Origin: Litoditis marina
Taxonomy: Eukaryota > Nematoda > Chromadorea > Rhabditida > Rhabditidae
Reading direction: 5' to 3'
Length of the DNA stretch: 64,000 nt
Assembly: GCA_964036275.1 (NCBI GenBank)
Contig: OZ038434.1
Span: 30,652,947-30,716,946 of the forward strand
Shown: piece by piece, positions 29,156-41,289 of the stretch
Layout of the letters: every line of letters starts with the position of its first letter
Position numbering within the stretch: the first letter of the stretch is position 1
The notes under the pieces: generated by a model
Seen by the model: only the letters and a program-made list of their open reading frames with translations
Database searches by the model: none
What the model was told of the DNA's origin: nothing
Position numbers and translations under genes: made by a program

Positions 29156-31318
29156 ATCATAAATGGAATCGAGAGAAAAAGATCGAAGGAAAAAGATGAC
29201 AGTTACATTTCTGGTGAAATAACTGATCAGGAAAAATTCGAAGCGGTATGTTATCTTGCGCATTTTTAACCGTTTTGTGAAAACAGAAAAACCAAAAGGG
29301 AATGGATAATATATTTGTTGTTCAACTTTAAAGAGAGCCTCCGTAGTTTGTTTCCAATTTAAATTCCAACTGAATCGTTTCATTGATCTGTTGCAAGACG
29401 TTTTGTGTTTTGTTCCTGAGTGTTGATGTGTTGTATAGTCTTTTCCATTCCTACTGAGACTGCTACAGTAGGATTTCGGAACTTCCAAGCCGTTTGCTCA
29501 CTTACTTTTGTTCGGAGAAGTTGAAGATTTTCGAACCTCATTCTCCTTCTCAGGTAGAGTAAATATACGAGAGCATGTTCCATGAACATCATTTTGAGCT
29601 TCACAACAGCCTTCGGAAAGTGTGTAAGGTTACTGTACGAGTCTCAGTAGGAATGGTGTGAACTATATATCTCTGTTTCAAACTTAACTAATCTTTTTAA
29701 CTTTACTAATCTCTTTAACTTTTAAACTAATTTCTCAAAAGAAATATGTATAATTCCAACTGTATGAATTGGGATTGTAGCGAACCAGTTTTATTCAATT
29801 CAGGTATCTAGGAGAAGTCGTATGGCAGAGGATTCATCGCCAAGCACACCTCCAATGGGAGATGATCCCCCCGACAACTCCATCGCAAAACACGATTCCT
29901 CAGTGAGTACGAGCGTTTATCTTTTCAGTGTGTGCTCGGCCTGTATACTAGAAGTAAATCGAATAGTCACGTGAAGTTGGCATTCTAATGCGGAATCGTG
30001 CACTTTGTCATTGCACGTTTCGGAGATCTGCTGTATTTAACATGTTTTATGTGACTGTGCAATTGAATAACATAGTGTAGGGTTCGCTATTTTCGAAGTA
30101 ACCCTACACGGTGTATGTTTTTATATTCAGCTGTGTTTGTATTTTGGTTCTGTTGGTTTTCGGTCAAAATTCCTCAATAATGACCTGTTTAACGATAATT
30201 ACCTCATAACAAAGGGAAGTAGATGAATAAATAGGTGAATAAGTAACTATGTAACCACCACATGCAAAAATGTGGTTCTGGTCATACATATCACTAAAGT
30301 CTTAAAAGTAGATCACATTTAAAGCGATCTGTGACCTTTGTTCAGATTGTGCCAACGTCATCGCCAATTATACCTCCAATGGGAGAGGATTTGCCGGAAA
30401 ACTCTACCTCAAAACACGATTCACCAGTGGGTATAGTCATCGTCGTTCCAATGTGGATTCACTCTTGGTGATATTTATTCCAGCCGAATACGGGGTGTAG
30501 CAACGCTTTCGCCGTTTTCGCTGCTTTCAGAGTTTGAAAAATATCAATCTGAAGTTCTAAAATTATCGTAGGTTCGGGTTAGAAAGCTGGCGTGCTCCTG
30601 GATATATTCTTGATTCAACAAATAAACAAACAAGTAAACAAACAACAAACCGAGATCAACAACAAAACAATGATACATTTGTTCTAGGCCGCTCACAGTT
30701 ATTTAGTTCAACCCTTCTGTTTTGGCTGACTGTAATGTTCGAATAAACAAACAAATAAACGATATACTACGTTATGCCTAGGTTATAAACAACATGTAAA
30801 CAATATTAATGATTTATATTCCAGACAGCCACCACTTCTGCCATCATCCAAGAGCCTCTGCCCAGTTTTCCACCAATGGGGGACGACCCCCCGGAGCTGT
30901 CGACCACCCACTCGGAGTATTGTACAAAAGACGTTGGCGAGGCTGTGGTGAGTTTCAAAATCAGTTGTAGTTTGGTCGCAATAGTTGATAAACTAAAAAC
31001 TACACCAAGGACGTTGAAGAGTGGCAATTTCGAGTGGCACGGAAATCAAAATTTGTAGTTTGATATAAATATGTAATTTCATAGTTTGATCATAATAAAC
31101 TGTATTACGGATGTTGGTGATGAGTGTATTACGGATGTTGGTGATGACAGTTATGTTTCGATCTCGATACACATCGGAAATTTTGCTCAATCTTTAGTTC
31201 TAGTTTGATCACGATATATATTTTATACTTGTACAGATTATCTTATAAATCATATTTTTTTCAGTCGAACGAGACCATGTTTAACAGTTCAGCGGGTGTT
31301 ACGGAGAAAGAAGACTAG
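29156..31318 (+). CDS. Unrecognised protein with triplicated Pro/Asp-rich exon (5' end not found)
   Basis: Exons: 29156-29245, 29804-29902, 30346-30426, 30825-30947 and 31265-31318. All are phase 0 with standard borders, giving at least 148 residues before the stop. The first visible exon is charged (ERKRSKEKDDSYISGE). The next three exons are relatives of one another: each has PPMGDDPP or PPMGEDLP, followed in two by a KHDS ending. The last exon is SNETMFNSSAGVTEKED. The composition suggests a disordered acidic protein. I find no domain and could not place the start codon. The gene lies about 2.8 kb downstream of paralogue B on the same strand. It could be the tail of a longer transcript from that side, but no open join was found. 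Repeat families I and E occupy two of its introns. Confidence 0.5.
29433..29668. repeat. TIR element, family I, second copy
   Basis: Starts near TATAGTCTTTTCCATTCCTA and ends near GTCTCAGTAGGAATGGTGTG, as in the element at 18714-18949. Confidence 0.8.
29944..30080. repeat. Family E repeat (TATACTAGAAGTAAAT ... CAGTATA type)
   Basis: A 137-bp copy containing AGTCACGTGAAGTTGGCATT, TCGTGCACTTTGTCATTGCA and GTGACTGTGCAATTGA. Other copies: 35658-35797, 44774-44894, 49073-49200, 50361-50494, 52771-52889, 59019-59112 and 59174-59274. Confidence 0.85.
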
Positions 31319-32384
31319 TGAATCGTCTTTTCTACTAAAAATCAATATTAGCAGTATTTGGAACTACTAAAACATACATAACAGCTGATTTAATGAAGTA
31401 TTTGCCATATTTTGTGTATCTGTTATGAAAAATCTCTAATGTTCTCATCAATACAATATAATACAAGCTTCATTTGTATCTTGTATCCCTGAGTGTTGTG
31501 TGAAGGTGTTGTTGGCGTCAAAAGGGCGCTAGTTGGTATATGCTTCATTTTAATGCATAGAAACAAAAACGATTTAGATGGGGGGACACACCTCTACCCT
31601 ATGCCATACATGGTGGAGTAATTTGAAAAATGAGTTTACAAAATATAATTTATTCAAGCAACCCGTATAGAGAAATACAACTGATGAGAAGACGAAACAA
31701 TGATAAGTGAGCAAGAAGAAGCAGATGAAATAAAGCGACTTTCAAGAAGTATTCAAAACACATACAAAACAGATCCGTGTGGCTTCAACAGCTCGGAGAA
31801 ACTTGGAAATTGCTATGCGTGGTGTACTAGTCAAAGGTGAAAAAGTAACATAAAACATGCATTTTCTCAATTTTTATTCTGTCACGCTGTGCTTCTAGTG
31901 TGATCGTGTGGTTTTTTGGTTAAAATTCGTAGATTTGGTTGAAATTCGTAGACAAAAAGCACAAATGAGGATCAAATCACAACTAATAAGTGGTAACTTT
32001 CTATACGGTGTCTAATGTCAGAGAGGTGTTCCTTCTGAGTGTACCGTTACCAGAACCGACGGAATGACCAGACTTCTGGTGCTGCTTTTCTTATCGTCGT
32101 AGCGCAGATCCACCGAACCACTCTCCGTTTTTCGGATCGGCGAGAAGGAACGAACACTAGAACTTTTGACAAATTAAGAAACGGGTGCAACATTTTGTTA
32201 GCTAGTCAAACGGCCAGGTGCGTTACATTCGCTTCTAGTGTGGTATCACTGCTGATGTCGCAGCACGCATTTTTAAATTTTTACTGTTGTTAAAACACTG
32301 GAAATCACTCAGATACAAAGTAAGTGAGATTTTACAGAGTCAAATTACTCAGTTTTTCTAATTGAACTGAACAATCTTGTGAAC
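31319..32384. other. Intergenic stretch between convergent genes
   Basis: I see no gene. It lies between the stop of the repeated-exon gene and the stop of the GPCR gene, so it should hold two converging 3' untranslated regions. The 84-codon open frame at 32039-32293 has no supporting context. Confidence 0.5.
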
Positions 32385-35300
32385 TCACTCGTCATGTTCC
32401 GATTCCATCTTCGACACCTCCTCAGCATCGTAGACTGAGGCGCATTCGATGACGTTGCTCAGCCTTGGAACGAGGCTCACCTCCATTGCGCCAACACTAG
32501 AATTGCGTCAATCTATTATTATCATTGTTTCATTTGCTCTTATTCAAGTTGCAGTTTGATATTGCTCGAGACTTCTCGAATTATAACAGGAATGTGCAGG
32601 AACCAAACAACATTGAAAAGGAGTCCACCAAATATGACTTTTTTACACGTATATTCTAAGTTTAGTTCGTTTCATTCCCCCTGAGACCCATTGGCACCGT
32701 TCCAAGATTTTGGATGGCTATTTCTTAGACCAGATATAAGTTTTCTGAAAACTTTTTTCGTTGACTTTTTCTTATGAAACTGAACCACCTCTACCAGCCA
32801 TTTTCAGTTTATTGGAATAATCCACAGTGATTAAAAATCGTTTGAAACATTCATTGGCACGCTGCCAAGTTTCAGTGGGAATGACCGGGACTATACTGCA
32901 CCTATTCGATGTATATGGTCACAGATAAAACTTTTCGTTAGGATGCGTTGAATATGTACAACATTCTCACGTGCCAAATGATATTTACGTCCACAATTCC
33001 AGAACTGCAACTTGTATAACTCACTGGCTGCTATTCCTGTACACAGTCGTTGCTTTCGTCGAGTCGCTAGCAGAATGCGTCACGGCAATTATATTTCGTT
33101 CCCTGAAAAAAGTCGTTTTGAAAAACTGATGTTTTCACGTTATATCTTAGTTTTTGCCTTAAATTACCCATTCGACTGATTCACGATTTTCGGACGTAAT
33201 TCAAGATTAAACATTTAAGATTATTCCATCACGTCAAATCTTTTTTCTCGGAAAATGTCTCTGAATTGAACTGGTAAAGAACGTTATACACATGTTTCAC
33301 GTGGTTTACGAGTTCAACCCCACTCTTTGGTTGCGTTTCCATTAATAACGTGCAGTTTGCTATGTAATGTTGCGCCGTGGGATCTCAGTCATACTATTCA
33401 CTAATTATGTGACAATCGCAGGCAGTGTGCATGTTTATAGTACAAACAACTATTCTGCAAATCTTCACCAAAATTAACGTGATAGGTAAACCTAAAACAG
33501 TTGGTAGGCGCTTTAGGCTTCTAGTCTTCTAGAGTTCCCTAGATTTAAGTAAAATTTTCTAGAAGGTAGTGGCCAAATATTTGTTGTTCGATTTAAAATA
33601 ATCAAACGACAAATACAGCGAGATATGGAACACAACTTGCCTTAATCTAGAAATATAAAAACTTCAATTAAAAGTTCTCACGTAAATATCAACTAAACCA
33701 GACGCACCTCTTGGCGCACAGGATAATTTCCCGGAACGCCTGTCGAAAATTTTCCGCTCCATAGGCATACAAAATAGGGTTTATGGCACAGTTAATATAG
33801 GGGAATAAGTGGAGAATATTGAGTAGAAACCGCTCGAAAACCGTGGTCAGGCGAACTCGATAAACAGTGGAAAATAGATTGAACATCCAAAACGGAGACC
33901 TGGAAACAAAAGTTTATAAATTCATTAAATTCAAAACTTTATTTTGAATCAAACTTGAAACAAAACAAAAACGTTGGATGAGAATCGAACCAGTGACCAA
34001 AATTGCAATAGTATTCTGCGCATCTAGTCTACTGTACCATCTACCATTTTGATTACTTCCAAGATCACGAGACTTCAAAGAAGTACACAGTGAAATGAAG
34101 CTAACTGTAAACATTTTCTTTTGTGTCTAGTTCGTTTTACGCGACTAACAAAGGAGGTTCATAAAGTGGTTGTAGTTAGTAGTTGTAGTTTGATGTCGAT
34201 GCCATAAATCACGATTTCAACCGAAAAGCGATGGAATCAAACTACAAACACAGCGGAATAGAGCAACACACCGTATATGCTTTGGAAAAACCTATACAGT
34301 AGGTAACACTTTTTTGACACCGAAATGAAAGAACTATTGTGAAGAAAACATAACAGAAACGAACCAGCACATCAGATGAAATATGACCACCCGCTGCACC
34401 ATTTGTGTGACTTTGCGATATCTCGAATTTGTGTTCGTTCTCTGGAGTCTCCGTGATCCCTGCAGAGACTAAAACCTTATTGTTATAGTTGCTATCGTCC
34501 CTACGTAGACACATACAGTATGCTCGAAACAGCTAGAACAAGCTCATTCATGAACGTACGTTCTTTTTAAAGAATAATTTCATCTTTCTTGTCTTTCTTC
34601 AAATTTAATGAGTTTGAGTGCTTCTCATGTTTTATAATTTTTTTACTCCGGAAAAATTAATATTTTTCTGTGTAAATGTACTCTGATGTTTGGGGAGATG
34701 CGCTCCATCCACGAATTTTCGAGAGAGCCACCCTAAAAAGCAATTAGTGGCGAGCAAGCCAAAAATCTGTGGATCCAGCCGCACTTTTCTGGTTAACTGG
34801 GTCACCACTCTCAAATGACGGAGAAAGCGTGGATGGAGCATATTATCACAAGGTTTTAGCAGCTGATACTTGGTGATAGTACTTGTTTTCCCAATCAACC
34901 ATTTTGTCGAATTTAGTTTGTCTGTTAAAAAGGCTTAGGCTTAGGTTAGTCATGGTTCCTAGAGTTACTCGTTGCACCTTAGGGTACTGGCTCGTTCCAC
35001 TTCAGGTAACTGGCTCGTTCATGTGTAGAACTATCAGTATAGGTTTCTCCTGTTTTTGTTCATAACTCATATTTCTAACTTGTATTACGAAGATCGGAAA
35101 GTGAGTTAAAGACAATATCAAACCGTTACAAAGTATTTTCAACTCTCAACTATTATCTCAAAATACACTATCTCATCAATGTTTTGTCTTTCACACTTTA
35201 TATATAAATATACGTAAGTTTTAAAGGTAGAATGCAGCTCCATCCACAATTTTTGAAGACTCTGCCGCGCCATCCACGCAATTAAGAGAGTGCGCCGCGC

Positions 35301-38300
35301 CATTCACAGATTTTCGAGACAGCCCCGCGCCATCCACGCAATTAAAAGAGAGCGCCGCGCCATCCACAAAAAAGTCCACTTAGCGATTCGTGGATCGAGC
35401 TGTGTATCCTGATGTTTGTTGTGTGAATGTACGTCGACTCGATCCCAAAAATATTTCTTGATTGGTTAATTTTCATTGCTGAGAATAATGTAAACGTTCT
35501 TCTAAAACATTGATCGGGATCTTTGAAAAATGTTTCCTCTCACGCTAAAGCCCCTGATTGGATTATTATATCCTAATACAATCTGAATTAGGTTGAAAAA
35601 GTGATCTATGTACACACTTTGCTTCACACAATCGAATAACTTTCGAACTCCAGGTAGTATATTATAATGTTGGTCAACTCCACAATCACGTGAAACATGT
35701 TAAACACAGCAGAACTCAGAAACGTGCAATGACCAGTTGCACGATGCCTCATTAGAAGGCCAACTTCAGGTGATTTTTCAATTTGCTTCTAGTATACTGT
35801 TAAATTAAAAGTTGCCCGATTTTCGAGAAAAAACAATGTTCGTTCTTTAGTTTTACATTTTCTTGGAAAAAAATCGATTACTCACCCTAATATGATCTCG
35901 CAACTTGCAGAATACTTGATAATAGGCGAAAAAGACAATTGTACCCGGAATAATGAATAGCACCACTGAACAGACGCCGATGTACCTGCAAAACATAGGT
36001 ATCGATTGTAGAAGCGAGATAGGTTTGTAGTTTGACCTGGTTTGATCTACCAAATAATCACTGAACGAAGACATCTTTCATGCATACTTGTTGAATTGAA
36101 TATTTGACTTGTACTAAATTAAATTTGATAAGTAGTCTCCAATTCTACGGTATGAGAATAGCTTTTCATTCAGTTTGTGTTTTTACAGTCCTGCTGACTT
36201 CGTAGTTTGGTCACAATCGTAGAGAAGTTCAAAAGTTCTGCTGTGTTTGACTAGGATACTACAATTTTATAATAAAAGTAGAAAAATATCTACTTTTCAA
36301 ATGTGAAGATGCTCCCTCATCTACTTTTCTCGAGATAAAAAGTGGAGGAGAAAAATGGCCAAATTAGATGGAAAATTCAATTGAGGGAAAACATGCGATG
36401 CATGAAGAAGAAGGGTGGAAAAAAAGGGAGCGAGGGAGAAGGAGAGAGAATATGCTAGAGAGAGAGATAAAAAGAGAGAGATAGAGGCAAAAAGAGAGAG
36501 AGAAATAGAGAAGGAGATGGTGATAGAGAAAGGTAGAGGGCAAGAGAGGAAGAAAATGAGAGAGGAAGAGAGGGAGAGAGAGAGAAAGAAAGAGAGAGAA
36601 AGAGTAAAAGAAAAAGAGAAACGGGTATAAGAAACTAACCATGTTGATAGTCCCGGTCCCGGCCAATGAACTATACACATGGTGACAACCACTGTCTCAT
36701 TGCCCATATTTTTCGGGCGATACTGATATTTTATCTGAAAATTAAAAACAAGGTTTCATAAGCTATGCTAAAATAGAACATTACAGGAATCACGTGAAAC
36801 GTGATAAAAAGCAACAAGTAAACGTTTTTAATTACAAGTTTGTGTGGAAGAAGACCTTTTTGAATATTTCATCTTGAAGTAGGACGATTATGTGGACCAA
36901 TCCCGTGTCAACGGTCCTTAAAACTGCAATTGAAAAATGTATTGCAGTTTAAAGGACTGAAGCGTTGCGATTGGACCACATAATCGTCCTTCTTTAAGTG
37001 ACGCAAATGTTTCACTGTTGATATATAAACCGCTACCTCTTCGGCAAAAAGGAAAAGCGGCGCGCTGAACAAAAAACCGACAGCCCAGGCGGCGATGCTT
37101 AGAAAAACGGACCGTTTGTAGCTTCTGTAAAATCTAAAATAAGTACAGATTTGATTTATACAAAAACCATATTTATATGTTCTTTTCTTTTGAAATGAAT
37201 ATGGTGTTCTAAGGTTCCAATATGACAGCGGCAAAAATCTGCTTCAGGTAGGACTCGAACCATCGAGTAGCTAGTTAAACGCTGTATTCATTGCGCTTCC
37301 CCCAAATGCAGTTATTTTGGTATAGGTCAATAATAATAATAATTTATTGCTCATATATAAATGGCAGAACAAATTGTAACGTGTTATGATGACGATTATA
37401 CATGAACCTATGTAAAAGAGAAAATTAAAATACCGAGGATGGAGAGATATTAAATCTGGGGAGATTCAGAAATAATTGATGCAGCTGATGGAAAATGAGA
37501 GAAGAAAGAGAAATATCACATATAAAGGTTTTTCATACGAGAAGCAGGGATGATCTTGTAGTCGTACAACTCATAGTACTTGATAATGAAGGTAGTTCTG
37601 AAGTAAGGCGGAACAACGAAAACATAATAGTCCTCAACAGATGCGTTAGGAAACTGTTCACAATGAGAGTGTACTTCTTTACAATAGCGAGCAATTCTCT
37701 CAAGCTGACTGGGATACAATGTTGGTGGAACATGGTGTTTGTAGAAATTATCGAATGAACCGGGAGCAGGAATAGATTTTGGATCATCAGTTGGAGGGGA
37801 TTCAGAAGGAGTTGGACAAGTATTACGTTCAGATGAAATGACTTGAGGAGAATCACATGTAGCTGAGGGAGAAGTAATAATGACAGAACTTCTACTTTCT
37901 TCAACTACCTCCATTTCTGTCTGAAGATTGGTGTCGGCTTGACTTGGCAGGATTGTAGTTTGGTCGGTGACCTCAGCTCGGGCGGCGTCTCGTTTCGATT
38001 GTCTGGCGAGGAATCCGGCCTTTCGCTGTTCCGGGGTCTCGAACTTCCGCACATGAAAAGTTGACATAGAATCTTCGGATTTCATAGCAGTAGAAAGATC
38101 AATCAGACGAGGAAACGGAATACCATCTTTGATAGAAATTTTGAGTGGGCGAGGTAAACCATCTCGACGAGGTTTACCCAAACGGTGTAGAATAGAGATA
38201 TTAGATGGAGAAACGGACACCAAATTGAAAATTGCATTCACCTTTCTCTTTGTTGAAGAATCCTCTGGTAGGCCATAAATAGTGAGACATCGACGATCAT

Positions 38301-40270
38301 TGAAACGGTGAAGTTCATCTTGAATAATGGTGGGCAGGGATTTGGTCAGACTGTCGAGTTTGGAGTTGAGTGATTTTATTTCACTCAAAATGGTAGAAAA
38401 ATGGGTTCGAGATGGTACCATTTTCGGACGAGGCGATGGCATAATAATCAATCGAGAGGGGTCACCTCACACGACCGAGACAAGGGGTGGATTGTCAATG
38501 AGTTTTGAGATTTGTAAACACATTGAGTATATTACAAAATGTTTATGCACTGCACATCAAAAACTATGATACACATTAAGCCATCGTATATTGTTTCGAC
38601 GAACACACTCATAAATTTTCTTCCTAGTTTTTTCAAGTAATGACTCAAGCTAAGATATAACAATGATCTGTGTAGGCCTAAGCTTACTCATTAAAAATGA
38701 ATCGCTCTATTGTACTCCTTTCTTTCTCATTTTACTACTCATATTACCACGCTTGAACTTTACATTCAATAAGATCAAGACTATCAATGTTTCGTACTTG
38801 ATATGTGAGTTTCTAACATCTAACTACAGTAAAACCAGTATATTCCAGTAATTCGAAAAGTTTTTCGAATTCAGCTCTCTACTGTATCGTTTTCACGTGA
38901 AAGTTGCCGGGTTTTGATTCAACCAAAAAATTATGAAAATTTCTTCGATTACCTTTTTCCTTTCGCCAAATCGCTCTTGCAGACTGCAAAATATCGATCC
39001 ACGGCTAACAACGTAATGAAGAGAACGGACGCATATTTGGCTGGAATAATAACTCATTATGTACAGATGGTAACAAAAAAAAACTGGATTGTGTCTGCTC
39101 AGTTGCTTTTTGAGCTTCTAAGTTTTGGTGAGGTCGAAGAGCTGCAGGTGCGGACCATAGTTTAAGAATTTCAATCAAAAATGAACGAGATCACACTACG
39201 AACCCAACGTAATAGGGCGAAATACACCACATAGACTTGCTTAAAAACGAGCAAACCCCACAATGATTAGGTAGTTAGAGTTAAGATTGGATAAACAGAT
39301 CATACATCATTGCATACTACCGCTAACTACGTTCTCACCTGTGGTCGCCGTGCAGTGACGGATTCAAAACAGTTTTGGTGTTGAGTTCTTAGAGGTTTTA
39401 TCGGTTGAACCCATCGCTAGGCGGAAAAAGATGCTTTCCGAGCAGATGGTGGAATAATGTTTTGATCTACAATGATGTTCACCTGTTGTCTCAGTTCCAT
39501 GGTAAATGGAACACCACCACTGTCCAAATGGCCAATTCTTCCCGTTCAAAGAGGTCGCCGCCACGAAAACCAAATCGGTCAGATAGATGAAGTCAGCCAG
39601 ACACAGGCCCAACATGTACACATTGGTGATGGAGCGCAGGTAACTGAAAAGTGCTTTCTATCTTGGAAAACCAGTATTTGTTGTAGTTTGATCTAGGAAC
39701 AAGCCGTGACCTACTTATTTCAACAAAGGTCAAGAAACACATAAAGATTGGTTATCGAGCGATAGCTGGAAAATGGTTTCTCTCATTCTATTCTGTGGGT
39801 TCCACTTTGCGGTACATCATACGACAGTTTGTGTTGTGGTTAGTACTCCTTGTTGTTGTTAGGTAGGTCAATACTCACAAGTTAAGAGTTTTCAGCGTTT
39901 ATGAAGTCTTGACTTACTTCTTGAGATAAAAGCGCGATGTTCATTTCAAATAAAGTGTTCCTGGTGTCTCGGTTTATAGAATGATAGTGAACAAGAAGCT
40001 CGACTATGTTATATAAACTTAAATAACTAACTATAAAAGTTCACAGAATGAGAACGATGAGTAGTAGATGGAGCTCACCAGAATTCTGCTGTGTGCAACG
40101 TTGACCCACAGTTTTTCACTAGCGTTTTTAGATAGAGGAACACGTAAAGATAAAACTTACGGTTTTGACAGAATGAGAACGATGAGTAGTAGATTGAGGG
40201 ATCCGAGACAGACCAGTAGAAGATGAATGGCGGTGAAGCCAATTCGAAGGTGCTGGGTACCGTCACTCAT
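32385..40270 (-). CDS. Rhodopsin-family G protein-coupled receptor, neuropeptide type
   Basis: Exons on the minus strand: 40270-40161, 39643-39483, 39040-38953, 37124-37037, 36734-36640, 35985-35886, 34459-34365, 33899-33708, 33102-33025 and 32496-32385. Phases agree at all nine joins and give 372 residues with seven hydrophobic segments. Landmarks: LAD in TM2 (Asp54), Cys81 before TM3 and Cys169 in loop 2 (expected disulfide), DRY at 105-107, CWSPFW at 245-250 (TM6), NPILY at 286-290 (TM7), and a possible glycosylation site NET at 161. The pattern fits peptide receptors of the somatostatin/allatostatin C/opioid-like group; the ligand is not deducible. The cytoplasmic tail is about 70 residues and Ser/Thr/Glu-rich. 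Only about 10 residues precede TM1, and an acceptor (cattccag) sits right before the ATG. An upstream exon beyond the LTR element at 40897-43718 is therefore possible. Confidence 0.9.
33986..34060 (-). pseudogene. tRNA-like sequence in a GPCR intron
   Basis: On the minus strand GATGGTACAGTAGACTAGAT (A-box-like) is followed by GGTCACTGGTTCGATTCT (B-box-like). No clean cloverleaf was found, so it is probably a degenerate tRNA-derived element. Confidence 0.35.
34181..34282. repeat. Short inverted repeat, family H
   Basis: AGTTGTAGTTTGATGTCGAT at the left and GAATCAAACTACAAACACAG at the right form the inverted pair. It lies in GPCR intron 7, adjacent to exon 7. Confidence 0.6.
34690..35400. repeat. 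Repeats with GCGCCATCCACG units
   Basis: At 35235-35400 the unit CGCCGCGCCATCCACGCAAT or a variant occurs about four times. A related block at 34700-34850 has CTCCATCCACGAATTTTCGA and its inverse. Together they look like one eroded repeat element in GPCR intron 6. Confidence 0.6.
35658..35797. repeat. Family E repeat, inverted copy
   Basis: Reads CACAATCACGTGAAACATGT onward and ends near CTTCTAGTATA. It is the reverse orientation of the copy at 29944-30080 and lies in GPCR intron 6. Confidence 0.8.
36406..36630. repeat. GA-rich tract in a GPCR intron
   Basis: Imperfect (GA)n and GAGAAA repeats. The long open frames on both strands here are compositional artefacts. The tract abuts exon 5 of the GPCR (ends at 36640). 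Confidence 0.85.
36875..36997. repeat. Palindromic MITE-like repeat, family D
   Basis: Begins GAAGTAGGACGATTATGTGG and ends CACATAATCGTCCTTCTTTA, with a central CTGCAATTG-type palindrome. It lies in the intron before GPCR exon 4. Confidence 0.8.
37321..38460 (-). mobile_element. LINE-like ORF1-only retroelement insertion in a GPCR intron
   Basis: The minus strand carries an intact intronless ORF (38451-37516) followed by about 190 bases of AT-rich 3' sequence. That sequence ends in AATAAATTATTATTATTATT (about 37331-37350), the short-repeat tail typical of several LINE clades. No reverse transcriptase or endonuclease is present. The 5' boundary was not defined and no target duplication was found by eye. 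Confidence 0.55.
37516..38451 (-). CDS. LINE ORF1-like nucleic-acid-binding protein, single exon
   Basis: A 311-residue intact ORF lies within the intron between GPCR exons 3 and 4, on the same strand. Residues about 18-45 look like a short coiled coil (EIKSLNSKLDSLTKSL). About 50-140 resemble the RRM-like region of LINE ORF1 proteins: RRCLTIYGLPED, then ILHRLGKPRRDGLPRPLKI, then a basic segment TPEQRKAGFLARQSKRDA. Residues about 165-225 are Ser/Pro-rich and probably disordered. The C-terminal ~75 residues are aromatic-rich and unrecognised (YPSQLERIARYCKEVHSHC, then VFVVPPYFRTTFIIKYYEL). The known ORF1 role is RNA binding during retrotransposition; a host role here is not shown. An intact frame without RT suggests either a recent non-autonomous copy or a domesticated gene. 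The first Met could also be 3 codons later. Confidence 0.6.
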   Translation of the reverse strand: MIIMPSPRPKMVPSRTHFSTILSEIKSLNSKLDSLTKSLPTIIQDELHRFNDRRCLTIYGLPEDSSTKRKVNAIFNLVSVSPSNISILHRLGKPRRDGLPRPLKISIKDGIPFPRLIDLSTAMKSEDSMSTFHVRKFETPEQRKAGFLARQSKRDAARAEVTDQTTILPSQADTNLQTEMEVVEESRSSVIITSPSATCDSPQVISSERNTCPTPSESPPTDDPKSIPAPGSFDNFYKHHVPPTLYPSQLERIARYCKEVHSHCEQFPNASVEDYYVFVVPPYFRTTFIIKYYELYDYKIIPASRMKNLYM

Positions 40271-40279
40271 GGCATACTG

Positions 40280-40470
40280 GAATGGAGATGCTTGAAAAAT
40301 GAAAAGAGAGAGAGAAGAGAGAAGAGAGAAAGAAAGAGACAAGAGAAATATAGAAATGAAGGAAGAGAGATAGTGAAAAAGTAGTGAGAAAGCGATACCG
40401 TGAGTGTGCAGCTGAGAAAGAATGAAAGAGAGAGAGAGAAAGAAAGTGACAGAGTAAGAGGGAGAATTGT
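40280..40470. repeat. GA-rich simple sequence upstream of the GPCR
   Basis: An imperfect (GA)n/(GAAA)n tract immediately before the first recognised GPCR exon. It is low-complexity and not coding. Confidence 0.8.
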
Positions 40471-40896
40471 TCCTTGGATCTAGTCAATAATTCGAAATTG
40501 AAACAAACGTGAGGAATGAGTAAGATAATGGAAAAACAAAAAGGAACGAAGTGTGTGTGATAAAAATGAAGAGAAAAAACACAAACTGTAGGAATAGATT
40601 GCATTGAGATTGTATTCCTCTCGAATATGTGAAAAATGTATTTAGTTAAGTTTTTTCATAATAAACACTGAGCTGGAAGAACTGGCATACATATTTTCTT
40701 ATCTTTGAACTTTATACACGAACTGCATTTCAAAGGAGTTCTTCAAAGTCACGGGAAACCTTTAACAAAAGAAAGCAAAAAACAGCTTTGAGACCTGAAA
40801 ATCGCGAGGTATTGAATACAAATCCTCAACTGCATTATGAGAAACAAAAAAGTAATAATGGTTATTACATATTTACAAAATTATAACAACTTATAT

Positions 40897-41131
40897 TGTT
40901 GTATCCTTAGATCACTAGGATAAACACTAATAACACAAACAGATATCAACACTGAAGTTATACCTGTACAGAGAGGAGACGGAAGAGGAAGAACCGGTTT
41001 ATTACCAGGCGAGACGATACAATGCTCAAACAGGCAACAATATGGCGCACGTCACTTCTCACGTGAACGCGCACTATGCTAATGAACTAACATGTTAAAA
41101 CAGGTATAGACCAAAAGTCTACTACTCAACA
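40897..41131 (-). repeat. 3' LTR (left copy)
   Basis: 235 bp, read on the plus strand as TGTTGTATCCTTAG through ACTACTCAACA. I found no difference from the copy at 43484-43718. Confidence 0.95.
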
Positions 41132-41289
41132 CCTCCCTTTTTAATAACTAAACTACGGGAGACAAATTACTGAATAAAACAAGGAATCGGCTGTAGACAA
41201 CTTCAGCAACTTGACTTGAGACGGAACCACGTAGATGACAGATGCACGGCTTCTCGGATCGACATCAGGGGACACAAGACTGAGTACAT

